From assembly GCF_963665675.1 (NCBI RefSeq), contig NZ_OY762426.1:1798001-1862000 (forward strand): a DNA stretch of 64,000 nucleotides, given 5' to 3'. The DNA is from an uncultured Methanolobus sp. Lineage in GTDB: Archaea > Halobacteriota > Methanosarcinia > Methanosarcinales > Methanosarcinaceae. The position numbers and the translations under genes are program-made. Positions 36,541-45,306 of this stretch are shown piece after piece (positions within the stretch are counted from its first letter, which is position 1; the number at the start of each line of letters is the position of its first letter). The notes beneath the pieces were generated by a model that made no database searches, was not told where the DNA came from, and saw only the letters and a program-made list of their open reading frames with translations.

Positions 36541-37064
36541 AGTTCATCATCCAAGTCAGCTGTCTTTGTCAGCAGTATAAGTTCATCAAAGCCGCAAGAT
36601 TCCAGTAATTTTTTTACTTCTTCAAGGTCCTGCTCATATTTATGTACGGTTTCCGGGACTTCTTCCAGTCCGATTGCCATTCTTTTCATTCTGTTTTCAT
36701 CATCAATGGGGACCGCATGTCCGTATTCTAGCAGCATTTCGCAGACTTTCCTGTGTTCAGGGAGGATTTTTCCATGATTTGCAGATATGGCTCTGATATC
36801 CAGTAATATATCTACGATCTCTATTCCACGGGGGCATCTTTCCTGGCAGTTGTAGCAGGTTGTACACATCCAGAGTTGTTTATCGCTCAGTATATCAGTT
36901 GTTTTAGCTGCTCTTTTTACAATTTTCCTTATGTTCAGGCTTGTATGTCTCCCTGAGGGGCAGCTTCCGCTGCAGATTCCACACTGCATGCATTTCAGTG
37001 CGCTGTTGGAAGCATTCCTGAGCTGAGCAAGAATGTCTGTCTGAGATACGTTTCTACTTTCCAT
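36537..37064 (-). CDS. hdrC: Heterodisulfide reductase subunit C
   Basis: Iron-sulfur electron-transfer subunit, 175 aa from ATG 37064. Two cubane [4Fe-4S] sites: CMQCGICSGSCPSGRH and CTTCYNCQERCPRGIE, followed by a helical region and a C-terminal tail (ESCGFDELILLTKTADLDDE). The frame is open to 37121, but the shorter start has a GAGTGAG site and matches the usual length. Stop overlaps hdrB. Confidence 0.94.
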   Translation of the reverse strand: MESRNVSQTDILAQLRNASNSALKCMQCGICSGSCPSGRHTSLNIRKIVKRAAKTTDILSDKQLWMCTTCYNCQERCPRGIEIVDILLDIRAISANHGKILPEHRKVCEMLLEYGHAVPIDDENRMKRMAIGLEEVPETVHKYEQDLEEVKKLLESCGFDELILLTKTADLDDEL

Positions 37065-37361
37065 GTACTTCTCACTCTTCTTAAATCCAGTATTTTTGCA
37101 AGAATGATAAAGTTTCCGCAAGTATTGTAAGGGGTTGCGGCAACCGACGGTAAATACTTCTTTTTCCTTGCATTTTTGTTCCCTCTGAAAAGAGCTCTCT
37201 AAAAATAATGATAATTGTATATTTTGTCTATGTCTCGACAGTCACTATCCAAAATATGTTTTACCATAATTTTATATCTCTTTAGATGGAAAATTTAAGG
37301 AATCTTTGGTTTTATCTTTCTTTATGGAGTGGGTTATTATTACCCTGTCAAAACCAAAAAG

Positions 37362-37393
37362 AATATATATATCTTGATAGGTAATGGGTTACC
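37362..37393 (+). promoter_or_regulatory. glnA promoter with NrpR-type operator
   Basis: AATATATATAT (37362-37372) is the TATA box. It is followed at 37380-37393 by GGTA-ATGGGT-TACC, matching the published Methanosarcina NrpR operator form GGTA-N6-TACC exactly in both half sites. The operator overlaps the predicted transcription start, which fits repression when nitrogen is plentiful. A weaker GGGT-N7-ACCC pair lies at 37331-37345. Confidence 0.75.
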
Positions 37394-37424
37394 ACACCCC
37401 TTAGTGAATAGAGGAGTTGTCAAA

Positions 37425-38765
37425 ATGGTAAAAGCAAATCCAGCAACAAAGGAAGAAGTGTTACAGGCTGTAACCGAGAACGATGTTAAATTCATAAGAA
37501 TCCAGTTCACCGACACAATGGGTATGATCAAAAGCTGGGCGATCCCTGCAGAAGATCTCGAAGGTGCATTTGAAAACGGTGTAATGTTTGATGGTTCATC
37601 AATTGAAGGATTCACAAGGATCGAAGAGTCCGACATGATCCTCATGCCAGACCCAACCACCTTCAGGATTCTCCCATGGAGACCACAGGAAGGCGCTGTT
37701 GCTCGTATCATTGGTGACGTATACAGGCCAAACGGCAAGCCATTTGAAGGCGACCCAAGATATGTCCTCAAACAGGCAATTGCAAAGGCAGCAGAAAAGG
37801 GTTACACAATGAACATCGGTCCTGAGTGTGAATTCTTCTTATTCAAACTGGACGAGAACGGTCATCCAACTACAGAACTTACAGACATGGGTGGATACTT
37901 CGACTTTACACCTCTTGACAAGGCACAGGATGTCAGAAGAGCAATTGACTTCGCTCTTGAGGACATGGGATTCAAGATCGAGGCATCCCACCATGAGGTA
38001 GCTCCATCACAGCATGAGATCAACTTCAGATTTGGTGATGTGCTTACCACATGTGACAACATTGTAACATTCAAATATGTTGTAAAGTCCATCGCAGCAC
38101 ACATGGGCTATTATGCAACATTCATGCCAAAGCCACTCTTTGGAGAAAACGGTTCAGGTATGCACTCCAACCAGTCCCTCATGAAGGACGGAGAAAACGC
38201 ATTCTACGATCCAAACACACCAGACCAGCTTTCAGAAACTGCAAAGCAGTACATTGCAGGTCTCCTTGCACACGTCCGTGAGTTCGCTGCTATCACAAAC
38301 TCAACAGTAAACTCATACAAGAGGCTCGTGCCTGGATATGAAGCACCTATCTACTGCACATGGTCTGCATCAAACCGTAGTTCCCTTATCAGAATTCCTG
38401 CATCAAGGGGAATTGGTACAAGGGTAGAACTCAGATGTCCGGACCCGGCATGTAACCCATACCTTGCATTCGCTGCAATGCTCGGTGCAGGTCTTGACGG
38501 TATTGAGAAGGGAATGGATGCAGGTCCATCAACCGATGTCAACATCTTCCAGCTCACAGAAGAGGACAGAAAGGCAAGAGGTATCGAATCCATGCCAGGT
38601 AACCTTAAGGAAGCAATTGACCTTATGGCTGCCAGCGACTTTGTCAAGGAAGTAGTTGGAGAACACGTATTCGAGAACTATATCGAGTCAAAGACCGCTC
38701 AGTGGGATGACTACAAGGCTCAGGTCCACCAGTGGGAACTCGACACATACCTTAGCATACTGTAA
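37425..38765 (+). CDS. glnA: Glutamine synthetase type I
   Basis: ATP-dependent synthesis of glutamine from glutamate and ammonia. 446 aa from ATG 37425 (GAGGAG 9 nt upstream; the frame is open to 37329 but the extra residues cover the promoter). Beta-grasp N terminus with FDGSSIEGFTRIEESDM; catalytic core with IGPECEFFLF, HHEVAPSQHEINFRFGD, NGSGMHSNQSL, YKRLVPGYEAPIYCTWSASN, RSSLIRIPASRG, and LRCPDPACNPYLAFAAML. Probably the nitrogen-regulated enzyme, given the NrpR-like operator. A paralogue is at 43533-44861. Confidence 0.97.
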   Translation: MVKANPATKEEVLQAVTENDVKFIRIQFTDTMGMIKSWAIPAEDLEGAFENGVMFDGSSIEGFTRIEESDMILMPDPTTFRILPWRPQEGAVARIIGDVYRPNGKPFEGDPRYVLKQAIAKAAEKGYTMNIGPECEFFLFKLDENGHPTTELTDMGGYFDFTPLDKAQDVRRAIDFALEDMGFKIEASHHEVAPSQHEINFRFGDVLTTCDNIVTFKYVVKSIAAHMGYYATFMPKPLFGENGSGMHSNQSLMKDGENAFYDPNTPDQLSETAKQYIAGLLAHVREFAAITNSTVNSYKRLVPGYEAPIYCTWSASNRSSLIRIPASRGIGTRVELRCPDPACNPYLAFAAMLGAGLDGIEKGMDAGPSTDVNIFQLTEEDRKARGIESMPGNLKEAIDLMAASDFVKEVVGEHVFENYIESKTAQWDDYKAQVHQWELDTYLSIL

Positions 38766-38817
38766 GGGAAATTCCCCTTACTTTTACTTTATATTTCAAT
38801 CAATTTCAACATATTTC

Positions 38818-38841
38818 AGGCAGCACCTTTTTCCGGCTGCT
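38818..38841 (+). terminator. Hairpin downstream of glnA
   Basis: GCAGC-11 nt-GCTGC about 55 nt past the glnA stop. The stem is short and there is no T tract, so this is a weak terminator candidate. Confidence 0.3.
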
Positions 38842-38966
38842 AAAACGTGAATAAAGGTTGTTCACGAAAAACCGGGCTTATCCTGAAGTGGATTTTTGCA
38901 TGGTTAAGTTCATATCAGGTAAATACTATCTCATAGCCCCAAGACTAAATACTCATAGTGATCAAC

Positions 38967-40019
38967 ATGTGCGGAATTATAGGCGTAATCGATCGGACCA
39001 TGTCCAGAATGGACGGCTCTCATATTAAAAGAGCATTGAGTCTGATGGATGAAAGAGGAAGTGGAGAAGGCGCAGGATATGTAGCTTATGGCATCTATCC
39101 TGACTATGCAGACTGCTATGCTATCCACGTATTTTTTGATAATCTGTTAGAACCAAAGACCAGGGTTGACGCAATACTGAAACAGTGGGGAAGGATAGTC
39201 CACCAGGAAGAGATCCCGACATATGAACAGCCAGGTCTTAAAAAAGAACACATACCCTGGAGATATTTCTTCAAACCTTTCGCTGACCTTATGGTTGGCA
39301 CAACCAATCCTGACGATGACAATGTCACACATCTTGTAATGACTATTAACGGAGAGGTAGATGGTGCTCTTGTTTTCTCATCCGGTAAGAACCTTGGAGT
39401 CTTTAAGGCATCAGGATGGCCTGAGGATGTAGCTAACTTTTACAGAATTGAAGATTATGAGGGCTATATATGGCTCGCTCACAACCGGTATCCAACAAAC
39501 ACATCCGGTTGGTGGGGAGGAGCTCATCCATTCAATCTGCTTGACTGGTCAGTTGTCCACAATGGTGAGATAACATCCTATGGTACAAACCGTAGGTATG
39601 TTGAAGGTCACGGTTACCAGTGTACAATGTTAACAGACACAGAAGTAGTAGCTTATCTTTTTGATCTTCTTGGCAGAAAACACGGTCTTCCTTCAGAAAT
39701 GGTAGTTGAGGCACTTGCTCCTTCTTTCTGGGATGAGATCGATGAGATGCCTGAGAAGAGGGAAGAATTCATGAGGACACTCCGTCTTACATATGGCCCT
39801 GCTCTGATGAACGGTCCATTTGCAATCGTTGTTGCAACAAAGGACGGAATTGTAGGTTTCACTGACAGGATAAAGCTGCGTCCACTTATTGTAGGGGAGA
39901 ACGGTTCAAAACTTTACATCTCAAGTGAAGAGGCAGCAATTCGTACAATGGACCCTGATGTAGATACAATATATATGCCAAGGGCAGGCGAGCCTGTAAT
40001 CGGGAGGGTTGTCGAATGA
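38967..40019 (+). CDS. Glutamate synthase, glutamine amidotransferase subunit
   Basis: Class II (Ntn) amidotransferase, separate in archaea rather than part of a large GltB. 350 aa. The start must be ATG 38967, because the nucleophile Cys must follow the initiator Met ([13 protein letters not shown]). Other motifs are [34 protein letters not shown], and [20 protein letters not shown]. It supplies ammonia to the FMN subunit encoded next; the ORFs overlap by 4 nt. First gene of the four-gene operon 38967-43298. Confidence 0.93.
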   Translation: MCGIIGVIDRTMSRMDGSHIKRALSLMDERGSGEGAGYVAYGIYPDYADCYAIHVFFDNLLEPKTRVDAILKQWGRIVHQEEIPTYEQPGLKKEHIPWRYFFKPFADLMVGTTNPDDDNVTHLVMTINGEVDGALVFSSGKNLGVFKASGWPEDVANFYRIEDYEGYIWLAHNRYPTNTSGWWGGAHPFNLLDWSVVHNGEITSYGTNRRYVEGHGYQCTMLTDTEVVAYLFDLLGRKHGLPSEMVVEALAPSFWDEIDEMPEKREEFMRTLRLTYGPALMNGPFAIVVATKDGIVGFTDRIKLRPLIVGENGSKLYISSEEAAIRTMDPDVDTIYMPRAGEPVIGRVVE

Positions 40020-41524
40020 GTCTTGGAAGTGTTCCACTAAAGTATAAGATCAGCATCGACCGCGATCAGTGTATGAAGTGTATGCGCTGTGTCGATAACT
40101 GTTCCTATGGCGTTTACAGAGTTGAGGATGACAAGATCCTCATAGACTCACGCAAATGTACTGCATGCCACCGCTGTATTTCCATGTGCCCAAGGGATGC
40201 CATCAGCCTGCAGGAAAGGCCGGTTGACTATCGCAGCCACCCTCTCTGGACTGTCGAGGCACGTGAAGATGTTATTAATCAGGCACGTACAGGAAAGATC
40301 ATCCTTGCGGGAATGGGCAATGCAGTTGATTATCCTATTATATTTGACAGGCTGTTACTTGACGCATGCCAGGTAACAAATCCAAGTATCGATCCTCTCA
40401 GGGAACCAATGGAACTGAGGACATACATTGGAAAGAAGCCTGCGAAACTCGAATTTACAAAGAACAACGGAGACATTGATCTCCAGACAAAACTGACCCC
40501 CAATCTCAAACTTGAAACTCCTATTATGGTGGGTCACATGAGCTATGGTGCTATCAGTCTTCCTGCACAGCTCAGTATTGCAAAGGCAGTAGCAAAGACC
40601 GGAACTTTTATGGGAACCGGTGAAGGTGGAATGCACGAGGCGATCTACCCATATCAGGATCACTCAATAGTCCAGATCGCATCAGGACGTTTCGGTGTCG
40701 ATATCGACTATCTTGAACGTGGTGCAGCCATTGAGATCAAGGTAGGTCAGGGTGCAAAGCCAGGTATTGGCGGTCACCTTCCTGGAGAAAAGGTCTGTGC
40801 AGATGTATCATGCACACGTATGATCCCTCTGGGTTCTGATGCAATCAGTCCTGCTCCCCATCACGATATTTACAGTATAGAAGACCTTGCGCAGCTTGTG
40901 CGCAGTCTTAAGGAAGCGACAAACTGGGAAAAGCCGGTATTCGTTAAGATCGCTGCGGTACACAACGTAGCTGCAATTGCAGCAGGTATCGCAAGATCAT
41001 CTGCAGATGCAGTTGTAATTGATGGTTTCAAGGGTGGTACAGGTGCAGCGCCAAAGGTATTCAGGGACAACGTAGGTATGCCAATTGAAGCAGCAGTTGC
41101 TGCAGTGGACCAGAAGCTCAACGATCAGGGTATACGAAACGAGGTTTCTATCATAGCCAGTGGTGGTATACGCAACAGTGGTGACCTTGCAAAATCCATT
41201 GCACTTGGTGCTGATGCAGTTTATATTGGAACTGCTTCACTTATTGCACTGGGATGCCGTGTTTGTGGTAACTGCTACCGTGGACTCTGTCCATGGGGTA
41301 TTGCAACCCAGAGACCTGAACTTGTCAGTCGTATTGATTCAGATGTCGGTGCAGAAAATATTGCAAACCTCATCCGTGCATGGACGCTTGAACTGAGCGA
41401 GCTCATGGGTGCAGCAGGTCTTAACAGCATTGAAAGTCTGCGCGGCAACCGTGACCGCCTGAGAGGATATATGCTTGACCAGGGATTACTTGATGTACTC
41501 CAGATTGAGTCAATGGGGGCCTGA
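40016..41524 (+). CDS. Glutamate synthase FMN/Fe-S subunit
   Basis: 502 aa. N-terminal 2[4Fe-4S] ferredoxin domain ([15 protein letters not shown] and [15 protein letters not shown]), then the FMN-binding glutamate synthase barrel: [66 protein letters not shown], and a C-terminal Cys cluster [16 protein letters not shown] that probably holds the 3Fe-4S centre. It reductively aminates 2-oxoglutarate with ammonia from the amidotransferase. The archaeal form carries its own ferredoxin domain. Overlaps the preceding gene by 4 nt. Confidence 0.95.
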   Translation: MSLGSVPLKYKISIDRDQCMKCMRCVDNCSYGVYRVEDDKILIDSRKCTACHRCISMCPRDAISLQERPVDYRSHPLWTVEAREDVINQARTGKIILAGMGNAVDYPIIFDRLLLDACQVTNPSIDPLREPMELRTYIGKKPAKLEFTKNNGDIDLQTKLTPNLKLETPIMVGHMSYGAISLPAQLSIAKAVAKTGTFMGTGEGGMHEAIYPYQDHSIVQIASGRFGVDIDYLERGAAIEIKVGQGAKPGIGGHLPGEKVCADVSCTRMIPLGSDAISPAPHHDIYSIEDLAQLVRSLKEATNWEKPVFVKIAAVHNVAAIAAGIARSSADAVVIDGFKGGTGAAPKVFRDNVGMPIEAAVAAVDQKLNDQGIRNEVSIIASGGIRNSGDLAKSIALGADAVYIGTASLIALGCRVCGNCYRGLCPWGIATQRPELVSRIDSDVGAENIANLIRAWTLELSELMGAAGLNSIESLRGNRDRLRGYMLDQGLLDVLQIESMGA

Positions 41525-41526
41525 AA

Positions 41527-42270
41527 ATGGCAGAACCTTTAGTAATAGATGCAAAAGGTATGCACTATACCCCTCTTAACAAGCAGATTCGTGCGGCAAT
41601 TTCTTCCGGTGTAAAGGAGATTGTCCTTAACAATGTCCTTGGACAGCGTTTCATCGGCAATGGTCTTAGGGGTGATGCAAAGATCACCGTAAATGGTGTT
41701 CCTGGCGGTGACCTTGGAATGTTCATGAGTGGTCCGGAATGTGAAATATTCGGTGATGCAGAACATGCACCCGGAAACACAATGGACAATGGTTCTCTCA
41801 TTATCCATGGAAGTGCAGGAGATGCAGTAGCACACAGTATGCGTGGCGGCAAGGTTTTCGTAGAAGGAAACATAGGCTATCGTGGCGGTATACATATGAA
41901 ACAGTACGAGAGCAAGCGCCCTATTCTTGTGATAGGGGGCACGTCCCATGCATTCCTTGGTGAATACATGGCAGGAGGTCTTATTCTTGTACTCGGTATC
42001 GGTCATGAACCTGCAGTTCAGGACCGTGGAATTGGCAGTGGAATTCACGGCGGGGAAATTATAATCCGCGGTGATGTAAATGAAAAGCTGCTGGGTGTAG
42101 GGGCAATGAAAGTCGACTTTACTGAAGAAGACCTGGAAAATGTAACTCCTGTGATTAAGGAATTCTGTGAAAGGTTTGATATTGACTCTAAACCTTTCCT
42201 GGACACTAACTATTCAAAAATAGTTCCTGCAAGCGCCAGACCATTTGCAGGTAAATACACATGGGAGTGA
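41527..42270 (+). CDS. Glutamate synthase GXGXG (alpha-3) subunit
   Basis: 247 aa beta-helix domain of glutamate synthase, free-standing. Repeated Gly-x-Gly motifs: GQRFIGNGLRGDAKITVNGV, IHGSAGDAVAHSMRGGKVF, LGIGHEPAVQDRGIGSGIHG, and FTEEDLENVTPVIKEF near the C terminus. In large GltB proteins this domain is structural and helps form the ammonia tunnel. Starts 2 nt after the FMN subunit stop. Confidence 0.94.
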   Translation: MAEPLVIDAKGMHYTPLNKQIRAAISSGVKEIVLNNVLGQRFIGNGLRGDAKITVNGVPGGDLGMFMSGPECEIFGDAEHAPGNTMDNGSLIIHGSAGDAVAHSMRGGKVFVEGNIGYRGGIHMKQYESKRPILVIGGTSHAFLGEYMAGGLILVLGIGHEPAVQDRGIGSGIHGGEIIIRGDVNEKLLGVGAMKVDFTEEDLENVTPVIKEFCERFDIDSKPFLDTNYSKIVPASARPFAGKYTWE

Positions 42271-42275
42271 TTGAT

Positions 42276-43298
42276 ATGGCAGGCAAAAATTATCTTGATC
42301 TTAAAGCAGAAATCTGGGACACAAGCAAATGTGCAGCATGTGGTGCATGTGTGGCTGTGTGCCCGGCAGATGCAATTTACTTTGAAATAGGAGAGGACTC
42401 TACACATCCTCTCAACAGTGGTTACTGTAAGGATGTGAACGACGGGGTTCCATGTGGTGCATGCTATGAAGTATGCCCGAGGAATGAAAAAGCACCATCA
42501 GAGGTTCTTGGTGAATACCTTACCATCACCACAGCAAAAGCTGAGATGAACGTTCCAAGAAAACAGAGTGGTGGCGCTGTTACAGCAATACTTACCAATG
42601 CACTTAAAGAAGGCATGATCGATGCGGTTGTCACAGTTGTTGAAGACCAGTGGACACTGAAACCTTCGTCTGCTGTAATTACTTCTACTGATGTACTGGT
42701 TCACCAGGCAGGAAGCCGTTACAACTGGTGGGTTCCACTTGTAGCTTCCCTCAAGGAAGCTGTCATGACACGCAAGTTCACCAACATCGCAGTTGTGGGT
42801 GTGCCATGTGTTACGCAGGCCATGAGGCAGATGAGGCAAAGCGACCTTGACCTGTTGCGTCCATTCAGGAAAAATATCCGCTTTGTAATGGGACTATTCT
42901 GTACAGAGACTTTCGACTATGAGAAACTCGTACAGGACAAACTCATCACAGAACGCAAGATCGATCCTCTGGATATCATCCACTTTGACGTCAAGGGTAA
43001 ACTTGAGATTACCTTAAAAGATGGAAGTATGACAGTGATTTCCCTGAAGGATGTAGATGATTGTGTACGTCCGGGATGCCATATATGTACTGATTTTACG
43101 GCTCTTGATGCTGATCTGTCTGCAGGTTCAGTTGGCAGTTCAAAGGGTTACACAACCCTGATAGTACGCAACCCTGTTGGTAAGCAGTTTGTGGAAAGTG
43201 CAGTTAACAATGGAAAACTGTCACTTAACGATGATGTAAATCTGGAATTGGTTGAAAAGCTCTCCAAAAAGAAGCTTGAACGAATGCCAGAGGAGTAA
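42276..43298 (+). CDS. FrhB-like F420-interacting subunit of glutamate synthase
   Basis: 340 aa from ATG 42276 (GGGAG 8 nt upstream). Two ferredoxin-type clusters at the N terminus (CAACGACVAVCPADAI and CGACYEVCPRNEK) followed by the FrhB/FdhB beta-subunit fold: KQSGGAVTAILTNAL, IAVVGVPCVTQAMRQMR, and CVRPGCHICTDFTALDADLS. FrhB-type proteins hold FAD and oxidise F420H2. Its place as last gene of the operon implies that F420H2, not NADPH, donates electrons to the glutamate synthase; this fits reports of F420-linked glutamate synthases in the FrhB family and is otherwise inference. Confidence 0.88.
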   Translation: MAGKNYLDLKAEIWDTSKCAACGACVAVCPADAIYFEIGEDSTHPLNSGYCKDVNDGVPCGACYEVCPRNEKAPSEVLGEYLTITTAKAEMNVPRKQSGGAVTAILTNALKEGMIDAVVTVVEDQWTLKPSSAVITSTDVLVHQAGSRYNWWVPLVASLKEAVMTRKFTNIAVVGVPCVTQAMRQMRQSDLDLLRPFRKNIRFVMGLFCTETFDYEKLVQDKLITERKIDPLDIIHFDVKGKLEITLKDGSMTVISLKDVDDCVRPGCHICTDFTALDADLSAGSVGSSKGYTTLIVRNPVGKQFVESAVNNGKLSLNDDVNLELVEKLSKKKLERMPEE

Positions 43299-43323
43299 AT
43301 AAAAACGAAAAAATAATGTTTAT

Positions 43324-43394
43324 GGACACGGTGCCTATCCACTTCCTCTATTCTTCCTAACCATGCAATAGGCACTCGTGTCCTGTCTTTTTTC
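43324..43394 (+). terminator. Strong long-stem terminator of the glutamate synthase operon
   Basis: GGACACGGTGCCTAT (43324-43338) pairs with ATAGGCACTCGTGTCC (43368-43383): 15 bp with one bulged T, loop of 29 nt, then TGTCTTTTTT. It begins 26 nt past the operon stop. The pyrimidine-rich loop (CTTCCTCTATTCTTCC) is unusual for a terminator; a processed 3'-UTR RNA is an alternative. Confidence 0.65.
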
Positions 43395-43532
43395 AATCAA
43401 AGCGGTCCGACTTTTCAGAACTTATTAATCAGATATTTGTTCTTCAACGTTTTCCGCGATGATAAGGATTTCAGGAAGAGCTCTCTTATCGAGACTCTGA
43501 TGCTATATTAGTGTTTTGCATCATATACGTGT

Positions 43533-44861
43533 TCATATTGTATTCAGGTAGCGCTGAATTTCCCAGTCATGTACCTGGGTCCTGTATGCATCCCATTCTG
43601 CCCTTGCAAGGCGGAGGATATTATCGTGGACATGTGCACCAAAAGTTTCCTTTAGAAGTTCATCTTTTTCCAGATAGTCTGCACTTTCACTGATGGTCGA
43701 AGGCAGTGTTTCAATTCCTCTTTCTATACGTTCCCGCTTTGTCAGGTCAAAAACATTGTAATCCATCATTTTACCTGGATCCATTTTGTTCTTGATACCT
43801 TCAAGTCCGGCTGCAAGAATGGCTGCAAATGTCAGGTATGGGTTGCATGATGGGTCAGGACTCCTGAGTTCAACTCTTGTGCTTTTTCCTCTTGCGGAAG
43901 GGATACGTATAAGGGAACTTCTATTTGCTCCTGACCACGTGATATAAACCGGTGCCTCGTATCCGGGAATGAGTCTCTTGTACGAATTCACAAGTGGATT
44001 TGAGATGCATGATATGGCTTTTATGTGTTTTAAAACACCTGCGATGAACTGTTTAGTGGTGTCACTGATCTGCATTTCTCTATTTGGGTCGTAAAATGCA
44101 TTTTCTTCACCCTTTGAAAGGGACAGGTTCACATGCATGCCTGAACCATTCTCCGATGCGATTGGTTTTGGCATGAATGTAGCATGGAGGCCGTATAATT
44201 TTGCAATGGTCCTTGTAACATATTTGAATGTCATCACATTGTCTGCTGTTGCCAGTGCGTCGCCATACTTAAAATCAATCTCATGCTGCCCGAAAGCAAC
44301 TTCATGGTGTGATGCCTCTATATCGAAGTTAAGGTCGGTTAGTGTCAGCACGATCTCTCTTCTAATATCTTCTGCAAGGTCGGTTGGTGCGAACTCAAAG
44401 TACCTGCCATAGTCATGAGGCATAGTTGTTGCCTTGCCATCAACTTTTTCAAAAAGGAAAAATTCCAGTTCCGGCCCCACATTCAATGAAAATCCTATAT
44501 TTTCGGCTTCTTTCATCACCTTTTTGAGTACATAGCGCGGGTCAGCTTCAAACTGGCTTCCATCAGGTATATGTATGTCACATATAATCCTGGCAACTCC
44601 TCCCTTGTCCTTACTCCAGGGGAGTATCGCAAAGGTTTTGATATCGGGTTTTAAGACCATATCCGATTCGTCGATCCTGACAAAACCTTCTATGGATGAT
44701 CCGTCAAAGGATATTCCTGTGGTCAATGCTTTTTCTATCTGGGTTACAGGGATTTCAACATCCTTTACTACTCCCTGTATGTCCGTAAACTGCAAACGTA
44801 TGAATTTCACGTTATTAGTTTCAATGGCTTTGATAACGTCTTCCTTATTGCAAATTATCAT
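43533..44861 (-). CDS. glnA: Glutamine synthetase type I, second copy
   Basis: 442 aa paralogue of the enzyme at 37425-38765, with the same catalytic blocks: FDGSSIEGFVRIDESDM, VGPELEFFLFEK, HHEVAFGQHEIDFKYGD, ENGSGMHVNLSL, YKRLIPGYEAPVYITWSGAN, RSSLIRIPSARGK, and RSPDPSCNPYLTFAAIL. All catalytic motifs are kept, so it should be active, but it differs enough to have separate regulation. No GGTA-N6-TACC operator is upstream, unlike copy 1. It lies opposite to the flanking glutamate-synthase genes, inside the nitrogen island. Confidence 0.95.
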   Translation of the reverse strand: MIICNKEDVIKAIETNNVKFIRLQFTDIQGVVKDVEIPVTQIEKALTTGISFDGSSIEGFVRIDESDMVLKPDIKTFAILPWSKDKGGVARIICDIHIPDGSQFEADPRYVLKKVMKEAENIGFSLNVGPELEFFLFEKVDGKATTMPHDYGRYFEFAPTDLAEDIRREIVLTLTDLNFDIEASHHEVAFGQHEIDFKYGDALATADNVMTFKYVTRTIAKLYGLHATFMPKPIASENGSGMHVNLSLSKGEENAFYDPNREMQISDTTKQFIAGVLKHIKAISCISNPLVNSYKRLIPGYEAPVYITWSGANRSSLIRIPSARGKSTRVELRSPDPSCNPYLTFAAILAAGLEGIKNKMDPGKMMDYNVFDLTKRERIERGIETLPSTISESADYLEKDELLKETFGAHVHDNILRLARAEWDAYRTQVHDWEIQRYLNTI

Positions 44862-45306
44862 TTAATCGCCTGCTATTCTTCCTCTATATCTTGCACATGC
44901 AATGCAAAATTATTTTAGGCTATCTAAGTTCATGAAGTTATAGTTTGCTGTAGACATAGATGAAATGTTACAAGCAAGATTAATATTTTTGAATATACTC
45001 GGAATCATAATCTTAATTTTTGCTATTGATAAAATATATAATTTATTAAGCTAGGGCAAAACATATATTAATTATTTGTATTTTTTTGGGTTTATACACA
45101 AATAACTATAAATGGCAATAGTCGGCAGTAAGCTGCTGGTTAGCGATATTGGTGCCCTGAAAATTACCTTGAATAAATAAATTTATATATGCGCATAAGC
45201 CAACCGTTATCCTACTATTAGCTTTCCAGATGGTTAGGAAAAGGTCGGAGGCAGGAAGACCGGCCTGAAAAATAGTATCTTAAAAAATAGAGGAAGTAAC
45301 TAAAGC
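44862..45306. promoter_or_regulatory. Divergent promoter region, glnA copy 2 / FMN glutamate-synthase homologue
   Basis: 445 bp, very AT-rich near glnA copy 2. A clear plus-strand TATA box TTTATATAT is at 45182-45190, predicting a start near 45212 and a leader of about 95 nt. The leader has G-rich short inverted segments (GGTC at 45244 with GACC at 45259) that could fold. ATTATATATT at about 45020-45035 on the minus strand is a TATA candidate for glnA copy 2. Confidence 0.45.

Noticed and set aside
41539..42048. 169-codon minus-strand frame opposite the GXGXG subunit
   Set aside because: Antisense shadow; Cys/Thr/His-rich pattern arises from codon bias on the real strand.
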